Below are positions 53,201 through 64,000 of a stretch of 64,000 bases of DNA, in pieces. Positions within the stretch are counted from its first letter, which is position 1. Each line of letters begins with the position of its first letter. Source of the stretch: Proteromonas lacertae (lineage: Eukaryota; Sar; Bigyra; Opalinata; Proteromonadidae); the NCBI GenBank assembly GCA_002245135.1, contig NGBS01000293.1, positions 434,001 through 498,000 of the forward strand, in the 5' to 3' direction. The notes beneath the pieces were generated by a model. It was not told the origin of the DNA. It saw only the letters and a list, made by a program, of their open reading frames with translations, and searched no databases. The position numbers were made by a program, and so were the translations under genes.

Positions 53201-56200
53201 TGAGAAAGAAGAATATTTCTATGATGAAAGTGTATTAATTAAACCAAAATCATTTAGAGTAGTTAAAAGATGTGATATATCACCTGAATTACCATCTTGT
53301 TTATATTTTAATACTACAAACTGTATAATTAGTGGTAAAGTGGATGAAGATTCACCTATTACTAAATATAAAGTTACTGCTTATAATGATAATGGAATAA
53401 CTGAAAAATATGTTAATATTGGCTTATACAACTACACTGTGGATTATTTATGTAATAAGCTTGACAAAAGCTTGATCAAAGTGGGTGTTAATACTGAAGG
53501 AAATAAAGGATTATTTATAACCTTTTATCTATATAGAAGTAGTGATTATGATAATGATGAAGTTAAACAACCAATTATCACTTTAACTGCCTCAAATGAG
53601 GGATGGGAAGAAAATAAAGAATATATTTACACTTATTGCTTATCTGAATCTAATTTTACTGCTGTTTTTAAAAGTATATCTCCAGAAGGTGGATATGGAA
53701 ATGGTTATGTAAATATCTCCATTAATAACATCCCAATAACCAAAATATCATTAGAAAACAATATAAAAGAAGAAATCGAAAGAATTAATTCAATCACTGA
53801 TTTTAATTATACTAGTGAATGGGAATATTCAAATGATTATGAAGATGGATGGGATGAAATAAAAAAAGCCGTTTCAACAACATGGAAAACATCAAAATTG
53901 CATGAATTAAAGGATAAATTTGATGTTAATAAGAATAGTGTATATATAAGAAAAATCAATATATACAAAGATACTGAATATTATTCAGCATTTAGTATAA
54001 AAGTGAGTTATAGAAGTGGAATTATCATTAAAATGAACGATAAAGAATTATTCAGGAATAACTTACCTGACAATATAGAAATTACTCCAGACACATTAGC
54101 TACTAGTATTTATGATGAATTAGTAAATGAAGTGTTTATATTACCAATTCCATGGTTAGAAATAGAAGAAGAAGAAGAAGAAGAAAGAACAATAATTTCT
54201 ATCGAATTACATAAACATAAAGATGAAGAAAATTTCCCAGAAATTGAAGCTTCATTATTAAGAATAATAGGAAGTGAAAAAGATTGTTTAATTATCAATA
54301 AATATTCTGATCCAATCACTGAGACTAACACTGAAGTAACTGGTGATAAGAAAGTAGCTAATGGATTTGATAATAATCCAAATACTGAATGGTCCTATGA
54401 TTCTACACCACCAATATGGGCTATAATGCCATTTAATACACATTATCATACATATTTCACTCAATTTGGAGTTATCACTAATCCATATTTTAAACTAAAC
54501 AGTTTTACAATGGAAGTACTATATAATAATAATGAATGGATTAAATTAGGAGATTTTGAGAATGTTGATTATAATTATAATAAAGTATATTTTACTAATT
54601 ATAACACTACAAACAGTTATAAAGCAATTAGATTCAGTACAAATGAAAAAATGGCAAGTTTAATGGATTTGAATTTGAATTTATGTCCAGTAAGATATTG
54701 TAAAGCAATTGAAGGTTTACTCCCCAAAACAATCATTGGAAATGAAGTAACAATAGATTGTGGAGATATTTCCATTCCTGGAAATAGAACTTTCTACTGT
54801 AAAAACGATAAACAATGGGAAGAAAAGAGTAATGATTGTCAAGTCAAGCCTACAGTTGTTTATCAAGAAAGTAAATATAGTTTTAAAGCTGGTGGTTATT
54901 ATGATGATATTGAATTATTTGTAGTTTCAGGACCAAATTTGACATATTCAATGAATCCTATAATTGGGGGTTTGAGAATTGATGAATTTTCTGGAAAAAT
55001 CTCAGGCCAACCTTACAAAGAAGAGAGTGAACAAATAATTCATTTTAAAGTGATAAATTCTTATTTACCGGAAGGAATAATCATTGATATTCCAATAACA
55101 GTATTACCTTCAAATGAACCAATCATTATTTGGACAAATAATTCAATTTCATTAGAAGCTGGAAATGAATATAATGATTTAAGATTATTCTATCTTACAG
55201 GACTAAACATCACTTACAGTGTTAAAAAATTACCAAATGGTTTAAGAATAGATTCTAAAAGTGGTTTAATTAGTGGAATTCCAACTGAAGAAACAACCAA
55301 CATGAATTGTCTATTTAAAGCTGAAAATTCATATTTAACTTCTTTACCTCCACAAGAGTTTTATATAATGATGAATATTACATTACCATCAATTCCTAAA
55401 ACTATTACGTATGAACCAGAAATGGATTTGATATTCTTTATGCAATATGAAGTGTTAAGACCATATAAATGTGTAGCTAAAACAATAAAATATTCAGTAG
55501 AACCTAGATTACCTGACGGATTAGAAATTGATGAAAATAGTGGAAAGATAAGTGGAAAAGTGAATGTAGAGCCATCTGAAGATAAAATTTATACATTTAA
55601 ATGTTATAATGAAAATGGAGAACTATCAAATCCAATCAAAATTCATATAGGATACTCAATCAAACCAATTATCATCACTAATATTAATCAATTAACAATT
55701 GAAGGAGGAAAAGAATATAAAGATATAAATATTAGCAGAGTAACAGGTAATAGTTTAATATATCAAATCACTCCAGAATTAAGACCAGAAACATTAAAGT
55801 TTAACACACAAAGTGGTACAATAAGTGGATATATAACCAAGAAACATGAAGATATAAATGAAACTGTTACAATTAGTGGAAGTGGTGAACAAGTGTCTTT
55901 TACATTTTTACTATCTTATGAAGTGCCAAATGAGCCTGTGATTATTCCATCCACTAAAAAAGAGAATGTAACTTTAGATTTTAATAATGAAATTAAATCC
56001 TTCCCTCTTTTTGTTCCTGTAGGTGATAATATTCATATTACAGTCCAACCTGATTTACCAAAAGGAATAAAATTAGATGAAAAAACTGCCTCCATATCTG
56101 GTTATCCATTAGAATATACTCAAGAAAGAATATATATCTTCACAGTGAAGAACCCACCATCTGACAAAGAAGAGATTATTGAAATAAAAATTGGATTTAA

Positions 56201-56570
56201 AGCTATATTTTGTGAAGCAGATTCTGGTTTTCCAAAAACACCAGCAGAAGTTGGCGGAAGAATAGTTTCAATAAAATGTGGAAGTGGTAAAAGTGGAATG
56301 AAAATAAGGCAATGTTTATTAACAGATGAGAATAAAGGTGTATGGTCCATAATCGATGATAGCCAATGTAAAATGAGTGATGGTGTAATTGCTGGAATTG
56401 CGTCTGGTTCTGTTGCTATTGGACTTTTGATTGTTTTCTTAATTATATGCTTATTTGTTAGAACTGGAATGCATAGAAGAAGAGCAAGATCAAGATCAAA
56501 ATCAACTACATTAGATAAATATCAGAAAAATATATCACAGAAACAGTCAGCTGAAGGAGTGAGAATTTAA
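50263..56570 (+). CDS. Giant type I membrane protein with PA14 and putative-Ig modules (adhesin-like), one frameshift
   Basis: ATG 50263; a 26-nt intron (50291-50316) splits the signal peptide, MSMKVLIII|AMSMLIATA, cleavage likely before QNTFSY. Further introns: 50593-50620 and 50823-50853. The ~2000-residue ectodomain holds putative Ig (He_PIG-like) units with the motif PSxxxGLxxDxxxGxIxGxP (e.g. PSFSRGLSFDAKDGKISGVP), two PA14-like modules (about 51060-51480 and 51960-52260, e.g. GYTMEAYIDVATTGKYTFQI, NWEGYLKIDRNTNYTFKLSS), more Ig-like repeats, and two Cys-rich units (CKAIEGLLPKT...C...C; CEADSGFPKTPAEVGG...C...W...C). One TM helix at about 56385-56460 (IAGIASGSVAIGLLIVFLII) and a basic, Ser/Arg-rich cytoplasmic tail follow. 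One base is gained or lost at about 53155; Ig-like sequence resumes at once in the new frame. PA14 often binds glycans, so a cell-surface adhesin is likely (inference). Confidence 0.85.
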
Positions 56571-56668
56571 ATATTAAGATTTATATTGTTATGTTTAATA
56601 ACATGTTTATACTTAATACCAATTTTACAACAACAAAAGAAGGTTATAATATTTTACTAATCAGATAA

Positions 56669-57818
56669 TTAACTCAAAAATTTCTTGTTTAATAAGCTAT
56701 TACTTACGAATTTCATCACGATATCTCTGTATATCTGTTCAGCATTTGGAACATCAATTTTTAACTCTTTCATCACATTCTCAGTCTAATTAAAGTAAAT
56801 AATAATAATATATATATTATACAGCTACACGAGCAATACCCATTTCAAATTGATCTTGAGATATAACACAGCTGTGTAATAACGATGTAATTAATTTTAC
56901 CATTTCTTCTCTATCTTTCTCTTTAAAATCCATAGACTGTGTAACAAATCTTTTAACCACCTCATGATGGTATAATGGACATTCTAAATTCTTTATTGCC
57001 TCAGTTGCCTGTTTAATGTCATAACTGTGAAAAAAATCACGAATTATTCCATCTAATGCACATTTTACATCAGCAATACTTGAAGGACCCCAAATTGTCT
57101 CTAATCGAACAATTCCCATTTTCATTGACAATAATATTTTGGCATGACGAATTGCTGGTGAATTTTGAAACTCTGGGTGTGCGAAAAATCTGGGTGGTAA
57201 AATATCATCTGCTGCTGCTCTACCCATAAAATTACCTAACTTTTCTGATACATCTGGTACATCAATCTTTAAATCGTTTTCTTCTTTTAAAAGGCAGTAG
57301 AAACCTATTTCTATATCTCTCATAGTTACAACTTTACCATATAAAAGGGATAATAATCTTGAAACTAATTCTTTACCTTGATTAGGTAGATCTAAACCAA
57401 TTGATACGACTTTTTTAACTATTTGATAACGGTAGTTACTACGTTCAATTTCACTGACTGATCGCATGAATTCTACTCCATCTCCTGAAGATAAGAATTC
57501 CTCAACTATTTCGAGTAAATGTTTCTTGAAATTCTTAAAATCTGCATTGTCTGGATCTATTAAATATTCTTCAAACTCTGCAATTGTTATTTCTACAGGT
57601 TTTACTACTTCATATTCCACATATAAATCATCATCCTATTTAAACAGTATTAGTTAATTAATTTCATATACCTCATCAACATAATTTGGATCACCAGGTT
57701 GATCTTTAGGGATATTGAGTTCATCACCTGGTTTACCAAAAGTGAACTTACCTCCTGCTCCTCCTTTCTTTACACCTTTCATGACGCTTTTGCTTCCCAT
57801 TTTAACACTTAATGACAT
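56669..57818 (-). CDS. PDCD4: PDCD4 homologue (two MA3 domains)
   Basis: Three exons on the minus strand: 57672-57818, 56823-57635 and 56669-56785; introns 36 and 37 nt. 1077 nt, 358 residues, frame clean. The N-terminal segment KKGGAGGKFTFGKPGD then DPNYVDED matches the conserved PDCD4 stretch KKGGAGGKGVWGTPGQ ... DPNYDDD. Two MA3 domains follow: residues ~65-180 (LEIVEEFLSSGD, ending ADDILPPRF) and ~220-358 (IRDFFHSYDIKQATEAIKNL, ECPLYHHEVVKRFV). The latter matches the family motif CLRELEVPHFHHELV. PDCD4 binds eIF4A through the MA3 domains and represses its helicase activity in translation; plant and animal homologues exist. Shorter than animal PDCD4 (about 470) because the basic N-terminal region is short. 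Confidence 0.95.
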
Positions 57819-57884
57819 TCTATAAACAAAGATATATAATAAGGCTTGAATTATGTTTGAAACATGTTTGGGCTTGATAACTTC

Positions 57885-60095
57885 AAGTTTTGGGGTTATT
57901 CAAAATTTTGATAAAAATTGAATTTCGTTATTTTTGTTATATATTTACATAAAGATGATAATAAAAGTGAATAAAAGAATAAGAGAAGAGGGGTATGTTT
58001 TATATTTATTTTTATGATAGATTATGTCGAAAATTGGCTGAAAGTGGTTTTGGTGATATAGAAGTGAAGATTGGAAATAATCGAATAATGTCAATCAAGT
58101 CAATTTTAGTGAATGGAAATGAAACTGCTAAAGAAACTGTTAGTTAGATCGTGAGTTTGTCGGAGTTTTGGAGTTATATGAAGAAATCGAAGAAATTGGC
58201 TATTATGAGATGGAGAAATACTACAGTGGTGGTGAACTGATAATCTGTAAAGAGAGTGTATGTGAAGTGTTGATGTTTTGTTTATGTTATAGTGAAAAAG
58301 AGATAATAAATGATTGTTATGAATTTAGTGAAGAATAATATAGATGATGAAGTATTAATGAAATTAATTCATATATGTAATGTATTTGGTGGATGTTTGA
58401 GAGAGATAGAAGACTTGAAAAATATGGAAATAGAAAAGCGAGGATATAAATATTTATATAAGAATGAATATTTGCTGAGATTAGAAATGAATAATTTGAT
58501 TGAGATATTAAATATGAAAGATGTGATAATTCGAAGTGAATGAGTTATGGTTATTAAATCGGTTATTGGAATGGTATAAATTCCAAAAGAATAAGAAAGA
58601 TAATGAAAGAGATAGAAGATGATTTTAAACATTTGATAGAAGAAGATATCGATTGTGAAAAGATAAAAGAGAAAGAGATAGAAAAAGAGAATAAAGAAAT
58701 GTTGAAAGAAATGAAAATAGAATTAAAGAAAAATGAATGTAAAAATCATATAGAAATATATTTAATAAAAGATGAGATAATTCAAAATGTAATAATCAAC
58801 AATTACAATGAAGATAATAAAGAAGAAGACTTTAATGAAGAAGAAAGAGGAATATTGGATAGAATGAAAGAAGAAGAATTGAATGATGAAATAATGATGT
58901 ATATTAGAAATGAATAATATAAAAATGATGGAAATAGTATTGATGATAATGAAATATAAAAATATGAAAATGGAAAGTATAAATACTAAAAATATAATTA
59001 AATAGAATATATCTCAAATATCGGAAAAGAGAAATCTATGTTTGATAGATTATGTATGGAATATAATGAGAATAAAAGAAATCGAACAATGAAATGTTTA
59101 TGTTTGATTTGTTGATGATAAAAAGAATATTTCAATAATAGAAGAAGTATGTGGAAAAGAAATTCTTTTTAGAATATTGAATGAAGATAATTATTTAAAC
59201 TCCAAATCCAAAGAATTATTAATGGAGTATATAAAAGAGAATAAACTGAGTTTCGAAGAAGAAGAAGAAATGATAGAAATAATAAAAGATAAAGAATTAT
59301 TGAGTGAATTAAAAACCAAAGAAATCACATCATTTTCATATCCTCAATCAGAACATTCATTTATATTAAATGAAGAAATCTCTATAATTCCTTCATTAGA
59401 TGGAAATCGATGTGAATTTTCAATCAATCCTTCCATTGCCTAGATGGAATGATGATAGATAAAGAAAATGGAATAATTCATGGAAAAATGAATAAAGAAA
59501 TCGAAAAGAGAGAATATGAAATAATCTGTAAGAATATTGCTAAATGAAAAGAAAATCAAAATATCATTAGAATGTGATGATAGGAAAATTTACAGAATTA
59601 AATAAGAATTCCAATATTACAATATCTAATGATGGTAAAGTAATGAGAAGTACAAATGCATGTTGGAATTCATTACCATTGTTACTTGAATGTTGAAGAT
59701 AGGAAAATGGAGTTTATCATATCAAATATAAATTTCATAAAGGGAATTATGATTATATTTGTTAGGACTATCAACTAGATAATACATATACAGGAATTAA
59801 TATTTATAATCAATCAACAACATGTAATTATGTCGCATCTTATGGTAATAGTAAAGAGATTACTAAATATTGTCATATTGGAAGAGCTATTAATAAAAAT
59901 CCTCATTTCAATAATCATGGAGATGGCTCAATTTATGAAGTGATTGTTGATATGAATAAAAGAGAATTTTGGATAAGTCATAATAATTCATCTCCTGCAT
60001 TGCTTGTTGAAGATTTACCTTCTCCATTATATTCATATGCGGTGTTAGGTGGATATATTTCAATTGAATTATTATCAGTTTATCATCAAGATTAA
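57885..60095 (+). pseudogene. Repeat-family copy 4: decayed BTB/BACK - putative Ig - SPRY-like gene
   Basis: Homologous to copies 2 and 3 over the whole gene plus about 115 bp of 5' flank. It keeps the ancestral-looking start ATG at about 57993 (MFYIYFYDRLCRKLAESGFG) but has many frameshifts: for example in LLLD at about 58128-58146, CYEF at 58325, DVIIVNELW at 58530, KKDNKEIE at about 58603, LCLFVDDKK at 59106, PSLPDG at 59433, NEKK at about 59543 and several in the SPRY-like part. The small intron is still recognisable near 58977-59005. Several of the defects are single extra bases of mixed type, not just homopolymer changes, so this copy is a real pseudogene. It lies between the PDCD4 gene and the PPEF gene. 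Confidence 0.9.
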
Positions 60096-60584
60096 ATATC
60101 ACTTTTAATATTAACATCACTATTTTACATAAATTTTTGTATTTATTATGACTATAATTTATAAACCGCAATATGTTTATAAATAGGCTAACATTTTGCT
60201 AAATTTTATTCACCACATGATTTACCAAATATAAATTCACTTGGTGATCCTATCTTCTTCACATCTCTCATAATCCCCTATTGTATCCTTTCTAACACTT
60301 CTAATTACGGCAAAAAATGAAATATAAAAAGTGGCATAAAAAGAAATGAGACGAATATTGGCTTGACATCTAAAAATTCATTTTATCAATTTCTCTTCAC
60401 TGAAGTTTTATTTACTTAGTCAAATACATATAATGAGTATGTTTCTGTTGGGCTTTCTTTTGACTACCTTAAAAATAAATAGAATTCACTTTATAAGAAT
60501 ATATCCACATTTTGGCATTTCTATGTTTGATTTGATAAGACATTTTATAAATTTGTGTTTTTTTAAACTAAGAACATTATACTA
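60096..60584. other. Intergenic region, no gene seen
   Basis: AT-rich spacer between decayed repeat copy 4 and the PPEF gene. It should carry the PPEF promoter. I see no ORF, RNA gene or notable repeat. Confidence 0.5.
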
Positions 60585-63280
60585 ATGCAAAAAAGCAAGT
60601 CAAAATCACAAAGACATAAAGATGATGTTGCTCCTGAACCGCCAGCTCAAAAGAAGCTGGAAATCCCAATATTACCAGTTCCTAGTAAAAGAAGACTTCC
60701 ACCTTTGGTAGTGAACAAAGCTGATGAAGAATTGAAGAAAGATCCAGCACTGCTCAATACTTTGAAGAAATGTGTAAATAGCATTATATCCAAAAGAAAG
60801 ATGAGTGTTAGAAATTATATAAGAACATGGAACATACTTGATACAAAGTTAGAGAGTGTATATGAATTTTAAAATTGATAATTTATTGAAAATTATAGGA
60901 AATAATAGAGTCTGAGCATAGCACAAAGAAGATATCATTTAAGCAAGCTGCTTTAGCTACATTTTTTACAATAAAATCAAAGAAATCAAATCAATTCTTT
61001 GTATCTTATAAACCAATACCAGTCCCAAGTGATTATGATGGAGTGACAGTCTCATTTCCATTAGAAATAGCCAATATAATGAAAGTAATGGAATCTTTGA
61101 AAAAAGGAGGTATATTTCTCTTTATATTTCAAAAATAGATATAATTCATAGTAATTTTATAATGAAAATAATACATGACGTAGGAAGGTATTATTTACAT
61201 CAAGCAAATGTTCAATATATTCATACTGAAGAGAATCATAAAATAACAATCGTTGGTGATTTACATGGTCAATTACAAGATTTATTTACCATATTTCAAT
61301 TGAATGGTTTGCCATCTCCAAATAATATTTACGTATTTAATGGAGATTTTGTAGATCGAGGCGAAAATGGTGTAGAAGTGTTTTTTATATTATGTTGTTT
61401 CAAATTATTATATGAAAATAGTGTATATTTAAATCGTGGAAATCATGAAAGTATGAATATGAATCTTCACTTTGGATTTCGAGATGAAGTATATATGAAA
61501 TATCCTGAATGTAAAGAAGTGATGTATCGATTATTCAATGATGTATTTAACACCTTACCATTAGTAACATTGATAAATGAAAGAGTATTTATAGTTCATG
61601 GTGGAATAGGTGGTTTAAAAGATATAAATCTAAATCAAATAAATGAGATAAATGTATATTTATTATTGCTGTTATTATTACTATAGAGATTCCGTGAAGT
61701 TCCATTAGATCGAGCATCTTTAGAAAATGAAATATTTGAATGCTTATTATGGAGTGATCCAAGACCAAGTAATGATCATCCAGATATTGTATAATAATAA
61801 TAATAATTATTATTATTAATTAGATGAATGAATATTTCAAGCCAAGCAGTAGAGGTGCTGGATATGAATGGAGTTATCATTTATCTTCATTATTTTGCTT
61901 GTCAAATTGCTTAAATTATATTGTTCGATCTCATGAATGTGTTGATGAAGGTTATGAGATATTACATCAGAATTTAGTTATTACTATATTTTCAGCTTCA
62001 TTTTATTGTAATACTAATAACAATAAAGGTTCATTTATGAAGATAGATGATAGTTTAAGTCCTCAGATTCAACAATATTATAGTGATTCAATAGATAGAA
62101 CAGATATATCTCATAAAATGAAAAGTCAAGTTGAGAATCTAAAGAAAGATGTTTTAGAAAAATTGAAAGAAATAATTGTAACATATAAAGCTGATTTATA
62201 TGAATGGTATCAACAAGTAGATAAGACAAGATCTGGTTATATAACAAAATATGAATGGGCTTATAGTTTATATACCACAACTAAACTTGAAATTCCTTTT
62301 ATATCATATGCTAAAGAGTTAGTGAAAATTGAAGAAAATGGTAAAATCAAATATAATGATTTCTTAGATCGTTATATATTAGATGTGAAAGGATTAGATA
62401 AAAATTGGTATGAAAATATTTTAATGAAAATATGTAAGAAATTGTTATTAACATGTTCATCTTTAACAAAAGCATTTGAGAAATTTGATAAAAATGGAGA
62501 TGGAATAATTGATTATAATGAATTTGTTTCAGTAATAAAATCAATAAATCTTGATTTATCTAAAAGACAAATATATGAATTAATGAGATATTTAGATAGT
62601 AAAAGAGATAATAAGATAAATTATCGAGAATTTGCTGAAAAAGTAAAAATCACCTTTTCTTCATTAAAAACTTCTAATAGAAATGATCCTTGGATTCAAT
62701 CATCATTCTCAAAAGTATTTTATATTTATATATTTCTCTAATATTATATATTAATAATAATTAGATTGGTGAGAAACTATTCAGTAGCAAAACTCCACTT
62801 AAAGAAATATTTGATGAATTTGATGAGAATAAAGATAATCAATTGAATGAAGAAGAGTTTATAAAATCAATAAAGAAATTAAATTTAGATTTTAGTGATG
62901 ATGATTTAATAAAAATCTACAATGCAGTTGATGTAGATTCTTCTGGTTCATTAAACTATGAAGAATTCACAAATGCATTTCAAATCTCTTTAAATGATTT
63001 AATTTATGGTTATAGAATTCCAGAGAATTTAGTGTTAGAATTATATAAGAATCGAAGACAGTTACAATCTTTATTCAAATATGCTGATAGAAATAATGAA
63101 CATAAATTAAAGAACGATATATTCTTTCAAGTAATTCAAACATTTGCTGGATTACATGAATTACCATTTTCTACTGATAATATAAATGATATAATTAATT
63201 ATATGGATCAAGATAAAGATGGATTTGTAGATTATTATGAATTCTGCATAGCTTTTCAGGTGATTGATATGGACGCTTAG
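60585..63280 (+). CDS. PPEF/RdgC-type Ser/Thr phosphatase with expanded EF-hand region
   Basis: ATG 60585; introns at about 60857-60897, 61110-61138, 61651-61686, 61790-61823 and 62716-62764. The catalytic PPP core is complete: GDLHGQ (GDxHG), GDFVDRGENG (GDxVDRG), LNRGNHES (RGNHE), then VHGGIGG (HGG), LLWSDPRP (SDP) and the loop FKPSSRGAGYEWS. The order and FNGDFVDRG spelling are those of PPEF/RdgC. The C-terminus has about six EF-hand-like units: a weak pair (DKTRSGYITKYEW; EENGKIKYNDF), good loops DKNGDGIIDYNE, DENKDNQLNEEE, DVDSSGSLNYEE and DQDKDGFVDYYE, plus two degenerate ones. Animal PPEF has fewer. The 5' exons lack a clear IQ motif. It should be a Ca2+-responsive cytosolic phosphatase. 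TAG stop at 63278-63280. Confidence 0.92.
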
Positions 63281-63400
63281 AATTATTGTAATACCGTTAA
63301 AATATTTTCTATTATGATATGTTAAATTGTTTTGTTTTTTAAATTTCATTAAATAAGTTTGATTGCTGTTTGAGACACATTTTTTGGTATTTCACAAAAA

Positions 63401-64000
63401 TGGAGCAGACTTTTGATTTGTTTATTTCTATATTGAACAATCTAAACAAAGGAAACATAATCGATAGTTTAGACAAATCAAATGAGGTATTTGACGAAAT
63501 ATGTAAGAAGAATCAAACATCGAAAGAATTTTTAAAGATAGAAGAGGTAAATACATTATTATCGCTATTATCAAGAAATGATGATGTTAAAGGGATTGTT
63601 TTTAATTGTTTAGATAAATTATCAAAACTGTCAACAGAGCAAATATCTTTTTTTAAAGTTATTATTTTTGTATGATCTTTAATGATTGTATTTTGAAATA
63701 CTTACTGACTCAAAGATGGTTAGTGTTTTTGAGAAGATCATGTTTGATTCTGATGAGAAATATATAAACAGAATTCTTGAGATATATAAAACTCTTTTTA
63801 GCTTCAATCCTCCTTCTCCAATTAAAGAAGGTACATTAATAAGAGATTTTGATTATTATGATTATATCATGTATAAGAACAGTGAAGATTCAGATAAAAT
63901 AAAAGCAAAATTATCAAGATTGATTTTGCCAATCATTAAAAATCTGTTGAGTGATGATGGTAATGCAATATTACAAAACCGAGGTTGTTTATTATTTCAG
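63401..64000 (+). CDS. Start of an ARM/HEAT-like gene running off the right edge
   Basis: ATG 63401 (MEQTFDLFISILNNLN). The first exon codes helical sequence (VFDEICKKNQTSKEFLKIEE, LLSLLSRNDDVKGIVFNCL) to about 63656, where GTTATT...AAAG can serve as an intron to 63714. The next frame reads MVSVFEKIMFDSDEKYINRI, LSRLILPIIKNLLSDDGNAI and is open to the window end. Leu/Ile-rich paired helices suggest an ARM or HEAT repeat protein. Family not recognised; the gene is cut by the window. Confidence 0.55.

Noticed and set aside
1-64000. CRISPR array, bacterial operons or organellar DNA
   Set aside because: Spliceosomal introns, nuclear-type tRNA with Pol III terminator and eukaryote-only genes show nuclear DNA; no spaced direct repeats of CRISPR type were seen.

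Overview
The window comes from the nuclear genome of a very AT-rich, gene-dense, probably unicellular eukaryote. Genes lie on both strands, often about 100-300 bp apart. Most are split by very short GTA...TAG spliceosomal introns (many 23-40 nt), and TAA, TAG and TGA are all used as ordinary stops, so the code looks standard. I cannot name the lineage. The mix of CSE1, exportin-4, PDCD4, CIP2A-like, DP (E2F partner), PPEF phosphatase, RhoGEF-FYVE-WW and fungal-style asymmetric PDR transporters argues for a eukaryote with a rich opisthokont- or amoebozoan-like repertoire.

Layout. 0-10 kb: end of exportin-2/CSE1, a leucine-rich-repeat gene with one premature TGA, a kinase-LRR gene, a small methyltransferase, tRNA-Ser(UGA) and a many-exon exportin-4-like gene. 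10-28 kb is an accessory block: two full-size PDR-type ABC transporters face each other as an inverted pair, and between them lie a truncated BTB/BACK-type repeat gene (copy 1), a minisatellite, two Crinkler/RHS-type NTPase-nuclease genes (one with two SPRY-like domains at its N-terminus) and a second BTB/BACK-putative Ig-SPRY gene (copy 2). 28-36.5 kb: a multi-pass membrane protein, a long unidentified coiled-coil gene, a DP-type transcription factor and a lidless Hsp70-like gene. 36.6-39.1 kb: copy 3 of the repeat gene family, the only intact one. 39-50 kb: RhoGEF-PH-FYVE-WW-WW, a pseudokinase, a CIP2A-like ARM/coiled-coil protein, an acidic protein, a coiled-coil protein, Sec61 gamma, a MaoC-like hot-dog protein and a ubiquitin-like/RRM protein. 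50-64 kb: a giant PA14/putative-Ig type I membrane protein, a PDCD4 homologue, decayed copy 4 of the repeat family, a PPEF phosphatase with about six EF-hands, and the start of an ARM-like gene.

The conserved genes form a housekeeping backbone (nuclear transport, secretion, translation control, cell-cycle transcription, Rho signalling). The 10-28 kb block and the dispersed repeat family are the accessory part. The most interesting signals are: (i) the ABC pair, whose NBD/linker segments are almost identical at the base level while the membrane domains have diverged; (ii) the SPRY-SPRY-Crinkler/RHS fusion; (iii) the four-copy repeat family, which retains the same 29-nt intron, so it spread as DNA and not through an mRNA. 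Several otherwise well-conserved genes carry one-base frameshifts, many beside homopolymers; assembly error must be excluded before they are called pseudogenes.
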